From: Pseudomonas caspiana
GTDB lineage: Bacteria > Pseudomonadota > Gammaproteobacteria > Pseudomonadales > Pseudomonadaceae
Length of the DNA stretch: 36,597 bases
Reading direction: 5' to 3'
Assembly (NCBI RefSeq): GCF_002158995.1
Contig: NZ_LOHF01000039.1
Coordinates: forward strand, 1 to 36,597
The notes under the pieces were generated by a model. That model was given only the letters and a program-made list of their open reading frames with translations, had not been told where the DNA came from and did no database searches. Shown piece after piece: positions 7,796 to 15,941 of the stretch (position 1 is the first letter of the stretch; each line of letters opens with the position of its first letter). Both the position numbers and the translations under genes were made by a program.

Positions 7796-7812
7796 CTCGG
7801 CAGCTCCTACAG
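7796..7812. repeat. REP half-site remnant
   Basis: CGGCAGCTCCTACAG just after the phaC2 stop matches the right arm of the repeat at 33683-33755. The left arm is absent, so it looks like a decayed or solo unit. Confidence 0.4.
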
Positions 7813-7857
7813 ATGCACACATTTCCCTTCGAAATTATCTGCCAACAAGAAGACTGG

Positions 7858-8472
7858 ATGAAAACCCGCGACCGTATCCTTGAATGCGCCCTGACATTGT
7901 TCAACCAACAGGGCGAGCCCAATGTCTCCACGCTGGAAATTGCCAACGAACTGGGTATCAGTCCCGGCAATCTTTACTACCACTTCCACGGCAAGGAGCC
8001 CTTGGTGCTCGGCCTGTTCGAGCGTTTCCAGGCAGAGCTTTCGCCCCTGCTCAACCCACCCGAAGACGCGCAACTGGCCGCTGAAGATTACTGGTTGTTC
8101 CTGCACTTGATCGTCGAGCGACTGTCCGACTATCGCTTCCTGTTTCAGGACCTGTCTAACCTGGCCGGGCGTTTGCCCAAGCTGGCTCGCGGTATTCGCA
8201 ACCTGCTCAACAATCTGAAACGTACGCTGGCATCATTACTGGCGCGCCTGAAAGCTGAGGGTCAGGTTGTCAGCGACACCCAGGCGCTGGGGCAACTGGT
8301 GGAGCAAATCACCATGACCCTGCTGTTCTCGCTGGACTACCAACGGATTCTGGGGCGCGACGCTGAAGTACGGGTCGTGGTCTACCAGATCATGATGCTC
8401 GTCGCACCACACCTGACGCCGGGCTCACGGCATGCGGCGCAGCAATTGGCGAGGCATTATCTGGAGGAGTAG
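7858..8472 (+). CDS. phaD: TetR-family PHA regulator PhaD
   Basis: DNA-binding regulator of the pha cluster; in P. putida PhaD activates the phaC1 and phaI promoters and is thought to sense an acyl-CoA-type metabolite. From ATG 7858 the protein is 204 residues, beginning MKTRDRILECAL as in relatives; an in-frame ATG at 7813 would add 15 residues not seen in the family. The TetR helix-turn-helix occupies about 15-50 (VSTLEIANELGISPGNLYYHF), followed by an all-helical ligand domain. It lies 66 bp after phaC2, in the same direction, and converges with phaF across a terminator. Confidence 0.95.
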   Translation: MKTRDRILECALTLFNQQGEPNVSTLEIANELGISPGNLYYHFHGKEPLVLGLFERFQAELSPLLNPPEDAQLAAEDYWLFLHLIVERLSDYRFLFQDLSNLAGRLPKLARGIRNLLNNLKRTLASLLARLKAEGQVVSDTQALGQLVEQITMTLLFSLDYQRILGRDAEVRVVVYQIMMLVAPHLTPGSRHAAQQLARHYLEE

Positions 8473-8526
8473 CCGAACCGGTCCCTGCATTCGCAACTTA
8501 AATGCTGAGTCTTTGGCATAAAAAAT

Positions 8527-8552
8527 GCCCGACCTGTTTTCGCAGGTCGGGC
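8527..8552 (-). terminator. Bidirectional rho-independent terminator between phaD and phaF
   Basis: Perfect 10-bp stem GCCCGACCTG / CAGGTCGGGC with a 6-nt loop. On the minus strand it is followed by ATTTTTTATG, a good U-tract for ending phaIF; on the plus strand it is followed by TTTCGC, so it may also end the phaD transcript. Confidence 0.88.
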
Positions 8553-8573
8553 TTTCGCATTACAGCCCTTGAA

Positions 8574-9428
8574 TCAGGACTGGCTGGCTGGGGTCGACGG
8601 CGTCGTCGATGCCGGTGCTGCGGCAGTATTGGTTGCAGCGGGTGCAGGCGTTGCTGCTGGTGTGGCAGCTGGCTTGGCGGCGGGTTTCGGTGCCGGTTTG
8701 GCGGTTGCTTTGGGGGCCGCCTTCGGTGCAGCAGGTTTTTTGGCAGCAGCCGGTTTCTTCGCCGCAGCCGGCTTGCTGGCCGCTACAGACTTGGCCTTGG
8801 TCGCGGTTTTGGTTGCAGCCTTGTTGGCAGCGGCAACGGGTTTGGCCGCTGTGGCTTTCACGGCCGGTTTGGCTGCTGCGGTTTTCGCGGCAACTTTGTC
8901 GGCGGCTTTGGCGACCGGTTTCGCGGCGGCTTTCACCAATGGTTTAGCGGTGGTTTTAGGTGCTGGTTTGGAAGCCGAAGCTTTGGAAGCAGGCGCCCTG
9001 GAAACAGGAGTCACCGAAGCGCCAGTCAGCTTCTCGATTTGCTTGGTCAGCAGATCGACCTTGCTGTGCAGCGCTTTCACTTCATTGCGGCTCGGAACAC
9101 CCAGACGCGAAATGGCGCTGTTCAGGCGCTTGTCGAAGGCACCTTCCAGCTCGCTCCATTTGCCCAGTGCGAGGTCTTTGACATCGCCCACACGAGACTT
9201 CGCTGCCTTGGCAGAGTCCTTGGCGGAGTCAACTTGTTTATCGACTTCAACCTTGGTCTGCTTCTCGGCTTTTTCGCCATCTTTAACCAGCGTTTCAAAA
9301 AGCTTACTGCCGTCATTGCTGATCTTGGAGTAAGCGCCTAAACCAGCCAGCCAGATTTGGCGGGAGTACTTCTCGACCTCGCCAATCCAGGAGCTGCCTT
9401 CTTTCTCGATTTTTTTCTTGCCAGCCAT
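8574..9428 (-). CDS. phaF: Phasin / histone-like PHA granule protein PhaF
   Basis: Bifunctional granule protein of 284 residues. The N-terminal phasin domain (about 1-140) contains IWLAGLGAYSKI and binds PHA; a leucine-zipper-like stretch follows (VDLLTKQIEKL). The C-terminal half is a low-complexity AAKPA/AAKKPA tail like histone H1, which binds DNA and helps share granules between daughter cells. ATG at 9428 (MAGKKKIEKEG) is preceded by AAGGAG; twelve more in-frame codons upstream are not family-like and overlap phaI. It lies 10 bp after phaI and is co-transcribed with it. A long open frame on the opposite strand is an artefact of the GC-rich repeats. Confidence 0.96.
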   Translation of the reverse strand: MAGKKKIEKEGSSWIGEVEKYSRQIWLAGLGAYSKISNDGSKLFETLVKDGEKAEKQTKVEVDKQVDSAKDSAKAAKSRVGDVKDLALGKWSELEGAFDKRLNSAISRLGVPSRNEVKALHSKVDLLTKQIEKLTGASVTPVSRAPASKASASKPAPKTTAKPLVKAAAKPVAKAADKVAAKTAAAKPAVKATAAKPVAAANKAATKTATKAKSVAASKPAAAKKPAAAKKPAAPKAAPKATAKPAPKPAAKPAATPAATPAPAATNTAAAPASTTPSTPASQS

Positions 9429-9438
9429 CCTGCTCTCC

Positions 9439-9864
9439 TTATTGTTTACGCGCGACACGTTCAAGCAATGCCGTCAGCTCATCGAGCTTAGCAGACAGTG
9501 TCTCCACGTCATGTTTAGACGGTATACCGATGCGATTCAAGGCGCTGGCGACCCGCCGATCAAATGCGCTTTCGATTTTATCGAGCTGCACCTCAACCCG
9601 GCCCTTCACCGAAGTCAGTTCTTCTTTGGCCGAATCGATTTCGCTATTGGCCGCGTCGACCTTTTCGTCGATCACCTGCTTGGCTTTCTTCTCGGTCTGC
9701 TCGCCAACCTTGACCAGCTCTTTGAAGTACTCGGCACCTTCCTGCCCCGCCCAGGAGTAAGCACCCAACCCCGCCAGCCAGACCTTGCGGGCATACAGGC
9801 GGACGTCGGAGACCGACTTGGTTTCTTCGTCTTTGATTTTTTTCTTCAACGTAACTTTGGCCAT
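9439..9864 (-). CDS. phaI: Phasin PhaI
   Basis: Small granule-coat protein of 141 residues, homologous to the N-terminal domain of PhaF: VWLAGLGAYSWAGQEG near 25-40, then a long amphipathic helical region with heptad-like leucines (KLDELTALLERV). The start MAKVTLKKKIKDEE at ATG 9864 has GAGGTG just upstream; a longer frame beginning 15 codons earlier lacks such support. It is the first gene of the leftward phaIF unit, whose promoter should lie in 9865-10020. PhaD is known to activate this promoter in P. putida, but I could not identify its operator here. Confidence 0.94.
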   Translation of the reverse strand: MAKVTLKKKIKDEETKSVSDVRLYARKVWLAGLGAYSWAGQEGAEYFKELVKVGEQTEKKAKQVIDEKVDAANSEIDSAKEELTSVKGRVEVQLDKIESAFDRRVASALNRIGIPSKHDVETLSAKLDELTALLERVARKQ

Positions 9865-9980
9865 GGTGCACCTCACGCTCGAATGTTTGAGGATCGCCCC
9901 CAGGGACAACGGGGCATGGACACGAAAGTAGTCGGAAAAATTAGAAAGCTCACCCTAGGTTTGGGTGATGTTGAAGGGGT

Positions 9981-10004
9981 GTAGGAATTGGGAGTAGGAA
10001 TTGG
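9981..10004. repeat. Short direct repeat upstream of phaI
   Basis: GTAGGAATTGG occurs twice with a 13-bp period (9981-9991 and 9994-10004), about 120 bp upstream of the phaI start. It could be a regulator half-site pair or simple slippage. Confidence 0.5.
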
Positions 10005-10022
10005 CTGGAGAGACATAACACC

Positions 10023-10095
10023 TATAGGAGCCAACTTGTTGGCGAGAGGCCCGTGAGCCATACAAATTGCCTCGCGAACAAGTTCACTCCTACAA
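10023..10095. repeat. REP-type inverted repeat
   Basis: TAGGAGCCAACTTGTTGGCGAG at the left pairs with CTCGCGAACAAGTTCACTCCTA at the right. The right arm is nearly identical to the half element at 25095-25118. It lies between phaI and the converging downstream PHA-granule gene. Confidence 0.75.
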
Positions 10096-10105
10096 GGGAA
10101 CGCAA

Positions 10106-10384
10106 TCAGGCCAGCAGGGCTTTATCCAGCTGCCGCTCTACCTCTGCCTGGATCTGTCCGCTCATGGCCGACAGGAAGAAATTCAGCTCAAGGTTTACGC
10201 GCACCAGTGCGTCCTCGACATCCACCGCACCTTTGGCGCCCTTGCCTTCCAGCTTGACGCGGTCGCCGCTCCACTCATGCTCGATGCCGTATTTGTCAGC
10301 CAGCTTCTCGACCAGCAGCTCAGCCTTCTCGCGAGCCTTTTCCTTACCCAGCGAATGCGGGCGTTCAACAGTAATCTTGGCCAT
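10106..10384 (-). CDS. Polyhydroxyalkanoic acid system family protein (PHA_gran_rgn)
   Basis: A 92-residue protein matching the small family found beside pha genes in pseudomonads: starts MAKITVERPHSLGKEKAREK, contains a basic helix with KAELLVEKLADKYGI, then a beta-rich part (WSGDRVKLEGKGAKGAVDV) and ends in an amphipathic helix. The fold suggests a small lipid- or polymer-binding protein related to START-like domains, but its role in PHA granules is not established. AAGGAG lies 8 nt before ATG 10384. It is transcribed leftward, separately from phaI by a palindromic repeat, and divergently from ubiE with 143 bp between them. Confidence 0.88.
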   Translation of the reverse strand: MAKITVERPHSLGKEKAREKAELLVEKLADKYGIEHEWSGDRVKLEGKGAKGAVDVEDALVRVNLELNFFLSAMSGQIQAEVERQLDKALLA

Positions 10385-10527
10385 TCGATGGCTCCTTCAG
10401 CGCAAGGTCAATCGTGGCGCAACTATAACAGCCGCCCCGGATGAAGAAACTGTTGGCGATGAGCCTTGTCAAGACAAAGCCAGCCACGACGATTAGAATG
10501 GCAACACTTTATTCCGGTGAACGCGAT

Positions 10528-11298
10528 ATGAATGATCCGCGCAAAGGCAGCGATGCCGAACCTACTACTCACTTCGGCTACAAAAACGTGCCGGAAAGCC
10601 AGAAGGCCGAGAAAGTGGCGGAGGTGTTTCACTCCGTCGCAGCCAAGTACGACCTGATGAACGACCTGCTGTCCGGTGGTATGCATCGCCTCTGGAAGCG
10701 CTTCGCTATCGAACTCTCCGGCGTTCGTACCGGTAACCGCGTGCTCGACATCGCGGGCGGTACTGGTGACCTGACCAAAAAATTCTCCCACCTTGTCGGC
10801 CCGACCGGCGAAGTGGTACTGGCCGACATCAACGCTTCCATGCTCAAGGTCGGTCGTGATCGCCTGCTTGATCTGGGTGTGGCGGGCAACGTCAAATTCG
10901 TTCAGGCCGACGCTGAAAAGCTGCCGTTCCCTGACAACCATTTCGATTGCGTGACCATCGCTTTCGGTCTGCGCAACGTGACTCACAAGGAAGACGCGCT
11001 GCGCTCGATGCTACGCGTGCTCAAACCCGGCGGTCGTTTGTTGGTGCTGGAGTTCTCCAAGCCGACCAACAAGCTCATGTCCAAGGCCTATGACGCTTAC
11101 TCGTTCGCGTTCATGCCATTGATGGGCAAGCTGGTCACCAATGACTCGGAAAGCTATCGCTATCTGGCCGAATCGATCCGCATGCACCCGAATCAGGAAA
11201 CCCTGAAGTCGATGATGGTGGAAGCCGGTTTTGATCGCGTGACTTACCACAACATGACCGCAGGCGTCGTGGCACTACATCGCGGCATCAAACCCTGA
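10528..11298 (+). CDS. ubiE: Ubiquinone/menaquinone biosynthesis C-methyltransferase UbiE
   Basis: SAM-dependent methyltransferase that C-methylates the ring of ubiquinone intermediates. From ATG 10528 (MNDPRKGSDAEPTTHFGY) the protein has 256 residues, the standard length; the open frame begins 29 codons earlier but that extension does not look like UbiE. The SAM-binding motif VLDIAGGTGD lies at 72-81, ADINASML near 99-106, and the family signature VFHSVAAKYDLMND at 33-46. GGTGA 7-11 nt upstream is a modest ribosome-binding site. Its stop codon overlaps the ubiJ start (TGATG), so the ubi genes are translationally coupled. Confidence 0.97.
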   Translation: MNDPRKGSDAEPTTHFGYKNVPESQKAEKVAEVFHSVAAKYDLMNDLLSGGMHRLWKRFAIELSGVRTGNRVLDIAGGTGDLTKKFSHLVGPTGEVVLADINASMLKVGRDRLLDLGVAGNVKFVQADAEKLPFPDNHFDCVTIAFGLRNVTHKEDALRSMLRVLKPGGRLLVLEFSKPTNKLMSKAYDAYSFAFMPLMGKLVTNDSESYRYLAESIRMHPNQETLKSMMVEAGFDRVTYHNMTAGVVALHRGIKP

Positions 11299-11921
11299 TG
11301 TTGCTTAGCGGCTTGCTCGCCAGCGTCGAGCACGGCATTAACCGCGTGTTGCGCCTGGACAGCACCGCGTTGCCGCGCCTTGAGCGCTTGTCGGGCAAGG
11401 TGATTGCGGTTGATTGCCGTAATCCTTCGCTGCAACTGTTCATTCTGCCCAGCGACGAAGGCCTGCTGCTGGCCTCGCATTGGGAAGTTGAAGCTGATTG
11501 CACCTTGCGCGCCCCTGCTGCCAGCCTGATGCGTCTGGCTGTGAGCAAAGACAAGAGCGCTGTGCTGCATGGCCCGGATGTCGAACTGGACGGCGACAGC
11601 GGCGTATTACTGGAACTGGTCGGGATCCTTCAGGACCTCGAACTGGACTGGGAATACGAGCTGTCCCGCTGGCTTGGCCCGGTGGCCACGACCTTGCTGG
11701 GCGATCATTTGCGCAGCCGCGCGCGCTGGAGCAAAGACAGCTTCACCAACCTCAGCCAGAGCCTTGCCGACTACTTGAACGAAGAGTCGCGCACTCTGGT
11801 GGGGAAACATGAAGCCGAAGCCCGTTTCGCCGAACTCGACCAGATAAAACTTGATCTGGAACGCCTTGAGGCGCGCTTTGAGCGCTTCGCCCAATCCTCT
11901 GACTCCAGCGATAACGCATGA
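11298..11921 (+). CDS. ubiJ: Ubiquinone biosynthesis accessory factor UbiJ (SCP2 domain)
   Basis: A 207-residue accessory protein of the soluble Ubi complex. The N-terminal half is an SCP2-type lipid-binding domain (LPRLERLSGKVIAVD, GEL-like PDVELDGDSGVLLELVGIL) that presents the hydrophobic ubiquinone precursor to the enzymes. The C-terminal part (about 160-200) is a coiled coil (AELDQIKLDLERLEARFERF). The start overlaps the ubiE stop by one base and its stop overlaps ubiB by four bases (ATGA), which fixes both ends and indicates a tight operon. Confidence 0.95.
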   Translation: MLLSGLLASVEHGINRVLRLDSTALPRLERLSGKVIAVDCRNPSLQLFILPSDEGLLLASHWEVEADCTLRAPAASLMRLAVSKDKSAVLHGPDVELDGDSGVLLELVGILQDLELDWEYELSRWLGPVATTLLGDHLRSRARWSKDSFTNLSQSLADYLNEESRTLVGKHEAEARFAELDQIKLDLERLEARFERFAQSSDSSDNA

Positions 11922-13537
11922 AGCTGCTTGCCGTCCGCCGTTTGTTTCGTATCCAGCGTGTCGTGATCCGCTACCGTCTCGATGACTTGCTGTTTGCTCT
12001 GCCGTTACCGTGGTGGATGAAGGCCACGCGCTTTGTCATGCCGTGGCGCCTGCTTCCGCGCAACAATGCAGAGCTGCCCCGTGGTGCGCGTCTGCGTCTG
12101 GCGCTGCAAGACCTTGGGCCGATCTTCATCAAATTCGGGCAGATCCTGTCGACCCGTCGCGACCTGCTACCCGAGGACATCGCCGACGAACTGATGCTAT
12201 TGCAGGACCGCGTTCCGCCGTTCGACCCGCAAGTGGCGATCAAGCTGATCGAAGAGCAGCTGGGCGCGAAGATCAGCGAAGTGTTCAGTCGCTTCGACGT
12301 CACGCCACTGGCCTCGGCTTCGGTAGCGCAGGTCCATGCGGCGCAACTGAAGACCGGCGAAGAAGTGGTGGTCAAGGTTGTGCGCCCAGGCCTCAAGCCC
12401 GTCATCAGCCAGGATCTGGCATGGTTATTCATTCTGGCCCGCACTGCGGAGCGGATGTCCGCCGACGCCCGCCTGCTGCACCCGGTGGACGTGGTTGCCG
12501 ACTACGAAAAGACCATTTACGACGAACTGGACCTGCTGCGTGAAGCCGCTAACTCCAGCCAGTTGCGACGTAACTTCGAAGGCTCGGACCTGCTCTACGT
12601 GCCTCAGGTCTACTGGGACTGGTGCCGCCCCAAGGTGCTGGTCATGGAGCGAATCTACGGGATTCAGGTCAACGACCTGGCGACCCTGGCGGATCAGCGC
12701 ACCGACATGAAATTGCTGGCCGAGCGCGGTGTGGAGATTTTCTTCACCCAGGTGTTCCGCGACAGCTTCTTCCACGCCGACATGCACCCCGGCAATATTT
12801 TTGTCAGCACGGTCAACCCGTGGAGCCCGCAGTACATCGCTATCGATTGCGGAATCGTTGGCAGCCTGACGCCGGAAGATCAGGATTATCTGGCTCGTAA
12901 CCTGTTTGCCTTCTTTAAACGTGATTATCGTCGCGTCGCGCAACTGCACATTGATTCGGGCTGGGTACCTGCGGAAACCAAACTGAACGAGTTTGAAGCT
13001 GCGATTCGTACCGTGTGCGAGCCGATCTTCGAAAAGCCGCTCAAGGATATTTCCTTCGGTCAGGTGCTGATGCGTCTGTTCCAGACCGCTCGCCGCTTCA
13101 ACATGGAAGTCCAGCCGCAGCTCGTTCTGTTGCAGAAGACCCTGTTGAACATCGAAGGCCTGGGCCGCCAGTTGTATCCCGATCTGGATCTGTGGAGCAC
13201 CGCGCAGCCGTTTCTGGAGCGCTGGATGCGTGATCGCGTCAGCCCGAAAACGCTGTTTGGCAACCTGCAGTCTCAGGTCGAGCAGATTCCGCATCTGGCC
13301 AGCATGACGCGGGACTTGCTGGAACGCATGTCGCAACCGCACCGGTCTGATCCGCCGCCACCGTGGCGTGAGCGCGGTGACGGTTGGGCATTGCGTTTGC
13401 TGGGTTCGGCGCTGCTAGCTGGTGGCGCAGTAATGGCCTCGACCTTGTTCGCCGAGGGTACTGCGCTAGTGGCTCCACTCGCCTGGCCCGCATGGATCAT
13501 GTTGGTGGCGGGCCTGTATCTGGTCATCCGCCGATAG
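11918..13537 (+). CDS. ubiB: Ubiquinone biosynthesis regulatory kinase-like protein UbiB
   Basis: Atypical ADCK/UbiB-family ATPase of 539 residues that supports ubiquinone synthesis at the inner membrane. Visible motifs: KFGQ at 72-75 in the family-specific N-terminal extension, alanine-rich nucleotide loop ASASVAQVHAA at 132-142, Lys153 in VVKVVRP, HADMHPGN at 286-293, and the metal-binding IDCG at 309-312. Two hydrophobic segments close the C-terminus (about 488-537), the expected membrane anchor. It is translationally coupled to ubiJ. A hairpin follows the stop codon, before hisI. Confidence 0.96.
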   Translation: MKLLAVRRLFRIQRVVIRYRLDDLLFALPLPWWMKATRFVMPWRLLPRNNAELPRGARLRLALQDLGPIFIKFGQILSTRRDLLPEDIADELMLLQDRVPPFDPQVAIKLIEEQLGAKISEVFSRFDVTPLASASVAQVHAAQLKTGEEVVVKVVRPGLKPVISQDLAWLFILARTAERMSADARLLHPVDVVADYEKTIYDELDLLREAANSSQLRRNFEGSDLLYVPQVYWDWCRPKVLVMERIYGIQVNDLATLADQRTDMKLLAERGVEIFFTQVFRDSFFHADMHPGNIFVSTVNPWSPQYIAIDCGIVGSLTPEDQDYLARNLFAFFKRDYRRVAQLHIDSGWVPAETKLNEFEAAIRTVCEPIFEKPLKDISFGQVLMRLFQTARRFNMEVQPQLVLLQKTLLNIEGLGRQLYPDLDLWSTAQPFLERWMRDRVSPKTLFGNLQSQVEQIPHLASMTRDLLERMSQPHRSDPPPPWRERGDGWALRLLGSALLAGGAVMASTLFAEGTALVAPLAWPAWIMLVAGLYLVIRR

Positions 13538-13558
13538 CCAGCGGCGCTGCCCGCTGGC
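13537..13558 (+). terminator. Hairpin between ubiB and hisI
   Basis: Perfect 8-bp stem GCCAGCGG / CCGCTGGC with a 6-nt loop immediately after the ubiB stop. No T-tract follows, so it is at best a weak or factor-dependent end, or an RNA-stabilising stem at the 3' end of the ubi message. Confidence 0.4.
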
Positions 13559-13605
13559 ACACTGTTCAATCCGCCGAGGCCTGAAGCCCGGCTGCCGGAG
13601 TAGAT

Positions 13606-13998
13606 ATGAAAGACTGGCTGGACGAAATCAAGTGGGACAGCGACGGTCTGGTGCCTGCTATTGCTCAGGATCACAAGACCGGGCGAGTTCTGATGATGGC
13701 GTGGATGAACCGCGAGGCCCTGAACCTCACCGCCGCAGAGAATCGTGCAATCTATTGGTCGCGTTCGCGTGGCAAACTCTGGCGCAAAGGCGAAGAATCG
13801 GGCCATGTGCAGAAGCTTCATGAGCTGCGTCTGGACTGCGACGCCGATGTGATCATCCTGATGGTCGAGCAGATCGGCGGCATTGCTTGCCATACCGGGC
13901 GTGAAAGCTGCTTTTACCGCGTCTACGAAGACGCCGCCTGGAAGACCGTCGAACCGGTCTTGAAAGATCCTGAAGCTATTTATCACGCAGGACACTGA
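13606..13998 (+). CDS. hisI: Phosphoribosyl-AMP cyclohydrolase HisI
   Basis: Third step of histidine biosynthesis: hydrolytic opening of the adenine ring of phosphoribosyl-AMP. It is 130 residues, as for stand-alone HisI. WSRSRGKLWRKGEESGHVQ lies at 51-69; the metal-binding DCDAD is at 77-81; and the zinc cysteines are Cys95 (ACHTGRESC) and Cys102. CGGAG 7 nt upstream supports the ATG. In enterobacteria this activity is fused with HisE; here hisE is a separate gene only 3 bp downstream, the usual Pseudomonas arrangement. Confidence 0.97.
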   Translation: MKDWLDEIKWDSDGLVPAIAQDHKTGRVLMMAWMNREALNLTAAENRAIYWSRSRGKLWRKGEESGHVQKLHELRLDCDADVIILMVEQIGGIACHTGRESCFYRVYEDAAWKTVEPVLKDPEAIYHAGH

Positions 13999-14001
13999 AA
14001 C

Positions 14002-14334
14002 ATGACTGATACCTTGACCCGCCTGGCCGAAGTGCTGGAGTCGCGCAAAGGTGCCGCTGCCGACAGCTCTTACGTCGCCAGCCTGTATCACAAGGGATTG
14101 AACAAGATTCTGGAAAAGGTCGGCGAAGAGTCGGTCGAAACCATCATTGCCGCCAAGGATGCCGCTGTCAGCGGCGATTGCAGCGATGTCATCTACGAAA
14201 CCGCTGACCTGTGGTTTCACAGCATGGTGATGCTTGCTGCATTGGGTCAGCACCCACAAGCAGTGCTGGATGAACTGGACCGCCGTTTCGGCTTGTCCGG
14301 GCATGCGGAAAAAGCCGCACGCACAGCTGACTGA
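14002..14334 (+). CDS. hisE: Phosphoribosyl-ATP pyrophosphatase HisE
   Basis: Second step of histidine biosynthesis: phosphoribosyl-ATP to phosphoribosyl-AMP plus diphosphate. The 110-residue all-alpha protein belongs to the MazG-like superfamily; metal-binding acids are visible in KVGEESVETIIAAKD (39-53) and in DVIYETADLWFH (62-73). The start follows the hisI stop by 3 bp, so both enzymes are made from one message and can act consecutively. tatA follows after 41 bp. Confidence 0.96.
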   Translation: MTDTLTRLAEVLESRKGAAADSSYVASLYHKGLNKILEKVGEESVETIIAAKDAAVSGDCSDVIYETADLWFHSMVMLAALGQHPQAVLDELDRRFGLSGHAEKAARTAD

Positions 14335-14375
14335 CCTTCACTTTTCGAGCTTGAAATTTCTACGAGGATTGCTTC

Positions 14376-14648
14376 ATGGGTATTTTTGACTGGAAACACT
14401 GGATCGTCATCCTGGTTGTCGTGGTACTGGTATTCGGCACCAAGAAACTCAAGAACCTGGGTACTGACGTCGGCGAATCGATCAAGGGCTTTCGCAAGGC
14501 CATGAACGACGACGAAAAAAACGCAGAGCAGCCGCCAGTGCAACCTCAGCAACCGCCGCAAGCTGCACCACAGGGCTCACCCCTGAACCAGCCGCACACC
14601 ATCGACGCGCAAGCGCATAAAGTCGAAGAGCCAATCCGCAAAGACTAG
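14376..14648 (+). CDS. tatA: Sec-independent protein translocase subunit TatA
   Basis: Pore-forming subunit of the twin-arginine translocase. It is 90 residues: a single N-terminal membrane helix (about 4-20, WKHWIVILVVVVLVFG), the hinge FGTKKL, an amphipathic helix (LGTDVGESIKGFRKAM) and a glutamine/proline-rich cytoplasmic tail. GAGG lies upstream of ATG 14376. It is first of the tatABC cluster. The PhoX-family protein at 34690 in this window is a predicted Tat substrate. Confidence 0.96.
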   Translation: MGIFDWKHWIVILVVVVLVFGTKKLKNLGTDVGESIKGFRKAMNDDEKNAEQPPVQPQQPPQAAPQGSPLNQPHTIDAQAHKVEEPIRKD

Positions 14649-14658
14649 GTCGTATTGA

Positions 14659-15150
14659 ATGTTTGGTATCAGCTTCTCTGAACTGCTGCTGGTCGGCCTC
14701 GTCGCCTTGCTGGTGCTTGGCCCTGAGCGTCTGCCCGGTGCTGCGCGTACCGCCGGCCTGTGGATTGGCCGGTTAAAACGCAGCTTCAATGCGATCAAAC
14801 AGGAAGTTGAACGCGAAATCGGAGCAGACGAAATCCGTCGCCAATTGCATAACGAGCACATCCTGTCGCTGGAAGAAGAAGCGCGCAAGATCATGTCTCC
14901 GCAGCAGCCACCGGCCAATCCGGCTCCCGCACCTGAGCAGGCGCCCGCTGAACCGGTGGTCTCGACCATCCCGAACACGCCGTCTGTGACACCTGCTACC
15001 GACCTGGGTCCGGCCGCCCCGGCGGGCACGACGCCCACTGCCGAAGCGACGACTCAGGTGACGACTGAACCTGCGCACGTGTCGCCAGCAGCGCCAGCAC
15101 CCAACGCACCCTCCGCCAACGATTCGTCACTGCCACCGCGAGCCCCATGA
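14659..15150 (+). CDS. tatB: Sec-independent protein translocase subunit TatB
   Basis: Substrate-receptor partner of TatC. It has 163 residues: N-terminal membrane helix with the TatB signature (MFGISFSELLLVGLVALLVL then GPERLPGAAR), an amphipathic helix region (about 24-75), then a long alanine/proline/threonine-rich tail. The start lies 10 bp after tatA, and its stop overlaps the tatC start by four bases (ATGA). The ribosome-binding site is weak (AGGTCG), so coupling to tatA translation is likely. Confidence 0.95.
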   Translation: MFGISFSELLLVGLVALLVLGPERLPGAARTAGLWIGRLKRSFNAIKQEVEREIGADEIRRQLHNEHILSLEEEARKIMSPQQPPANPAPAPEQAPAEPVVSTIPNTPSVTPATDLGPAAPAGTTPTAEATTQVTTEPAHVSPAAPAPNAPSANDSSLPPRAP

Positions 15151-15941
15151 GCGATATTCCGGAAAATGACCAGCAAATGCCGCTGGTCTCGCACCTCACA
15201 GAACTCCGTTCGCGCCTGCTGAAATGTGTCCTGGCGATCTTCGTTATCTTCGGCTGCCTGTTTTATTTCACGCAGAAGATCTACACATTCGTCTCGGCAC
15301 CGCTCCGGGTTTTCCTGCCTGAAGGCGCGACGATGATCGCCACTGATGTGGCCTCGCCGTTCATCACGCCGTTCAAGCTGACCATGATGGTTGCGTTGTT
15401 CCTGGCCATGCCGGTGATCCTGCACCAGATCTGGGGTTTTATCGCGCCAGGCCTGTACAAGCATGAGAAACGCGTCGCGGTACCGTTGCTGGTATCGAGC
15501 ATCATCCTGTTCTATTCGGGCATGGCCTTCGCTTACTACCTGGTCTTCCCGCTGATTTTCCACTTCTTCGCCAGCGTGACGCCTGAAGGCGTTTCGATGA
15601 TGACGGACATCGCCAGTTATCTGGACTTCGTCATGACGCTGTTCTTCGCCTTCGGCGTGGCGTTTGAGATTCCGGTAGCCGTCGTGCTGCTGGTGTGGAT
15701 CGGCGTCGTTGACGTGAAGTACCTGAAAAAGATCCGTCCGTACGTGATCATCGGTTGCTTCGTGGTCGGCATGATCCTGACTCCACCGGATATTTTCTCG
15801 CAGACACTGCTGGCTGTGCCGATGTGGCTGTTGTTTGAGATTGGCGTGCTGTGCAGCTCGCTGATCACCAAGCGCGGCGATCATGCCGATGATCAGCCCG
15901 AACAAGACAAGCAAGACCAGCCGCCCGCGACTCAGCCGTGA
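15147..15941 (+). CDS. tatC: Sec-independent protein translocase subunit TatC
   Basis: Multispanning core of the Tat receptor that recognises the twin-arginine signal. It has 264 residues with six predicted membrane helices. The N-terminal cytoplasmic segment MPLVSHLTELRSRLLKC (about 10-26) carries the conserved HLxELRxR signature. The loop FITPFKLTMMVALFLAMPVILHQ-type region near 70-93 is typical. The charged C-terminal tail is rich in D, E, Q and K. It overlaps tatB (ATGA) and rsmE (GTGA), so four genes from tatA to rsmE probably form one unit. Confidence 0.97.
   Translation: MSDIPENDQQMPLVSHLTELRSRLLKCVLAIFVIFGCLFYFTQKIYTFVSAPLRVFLPEGATMIATDVASPFITPFKLTMMVALFLAMPVILHQIWGFIAPGLYKHEKRVAVPLLVSSIILFYSGMAFAYYLVFPLIFHFFASVTPEGVSMMTDIASYLDFVMTLFFAFGVAFEIPVAVVLLVWIGVVDVKYLKKIRPYVIIGCFVVGMILTPPDIFSQTLLAVPMWLLFEIGVLCSSLITKRGDHADDQPEQDKQDQPPATQP

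Noticed and set aside
8569..9333. 254-codon alanine/glycine/valine-rich frame on the plus strand opposite phaF
   Set aside because: It is the mirror of the AAKPA-type repeats of phaF; no ribosome-binding site and low-complexity translation.
13273..14304. 343-codon minus-strand frame opposite ubiB, hisI and hisE
   Set aside because: Crosses three unrelated plus-strand genes with known motifs; only a shadow.
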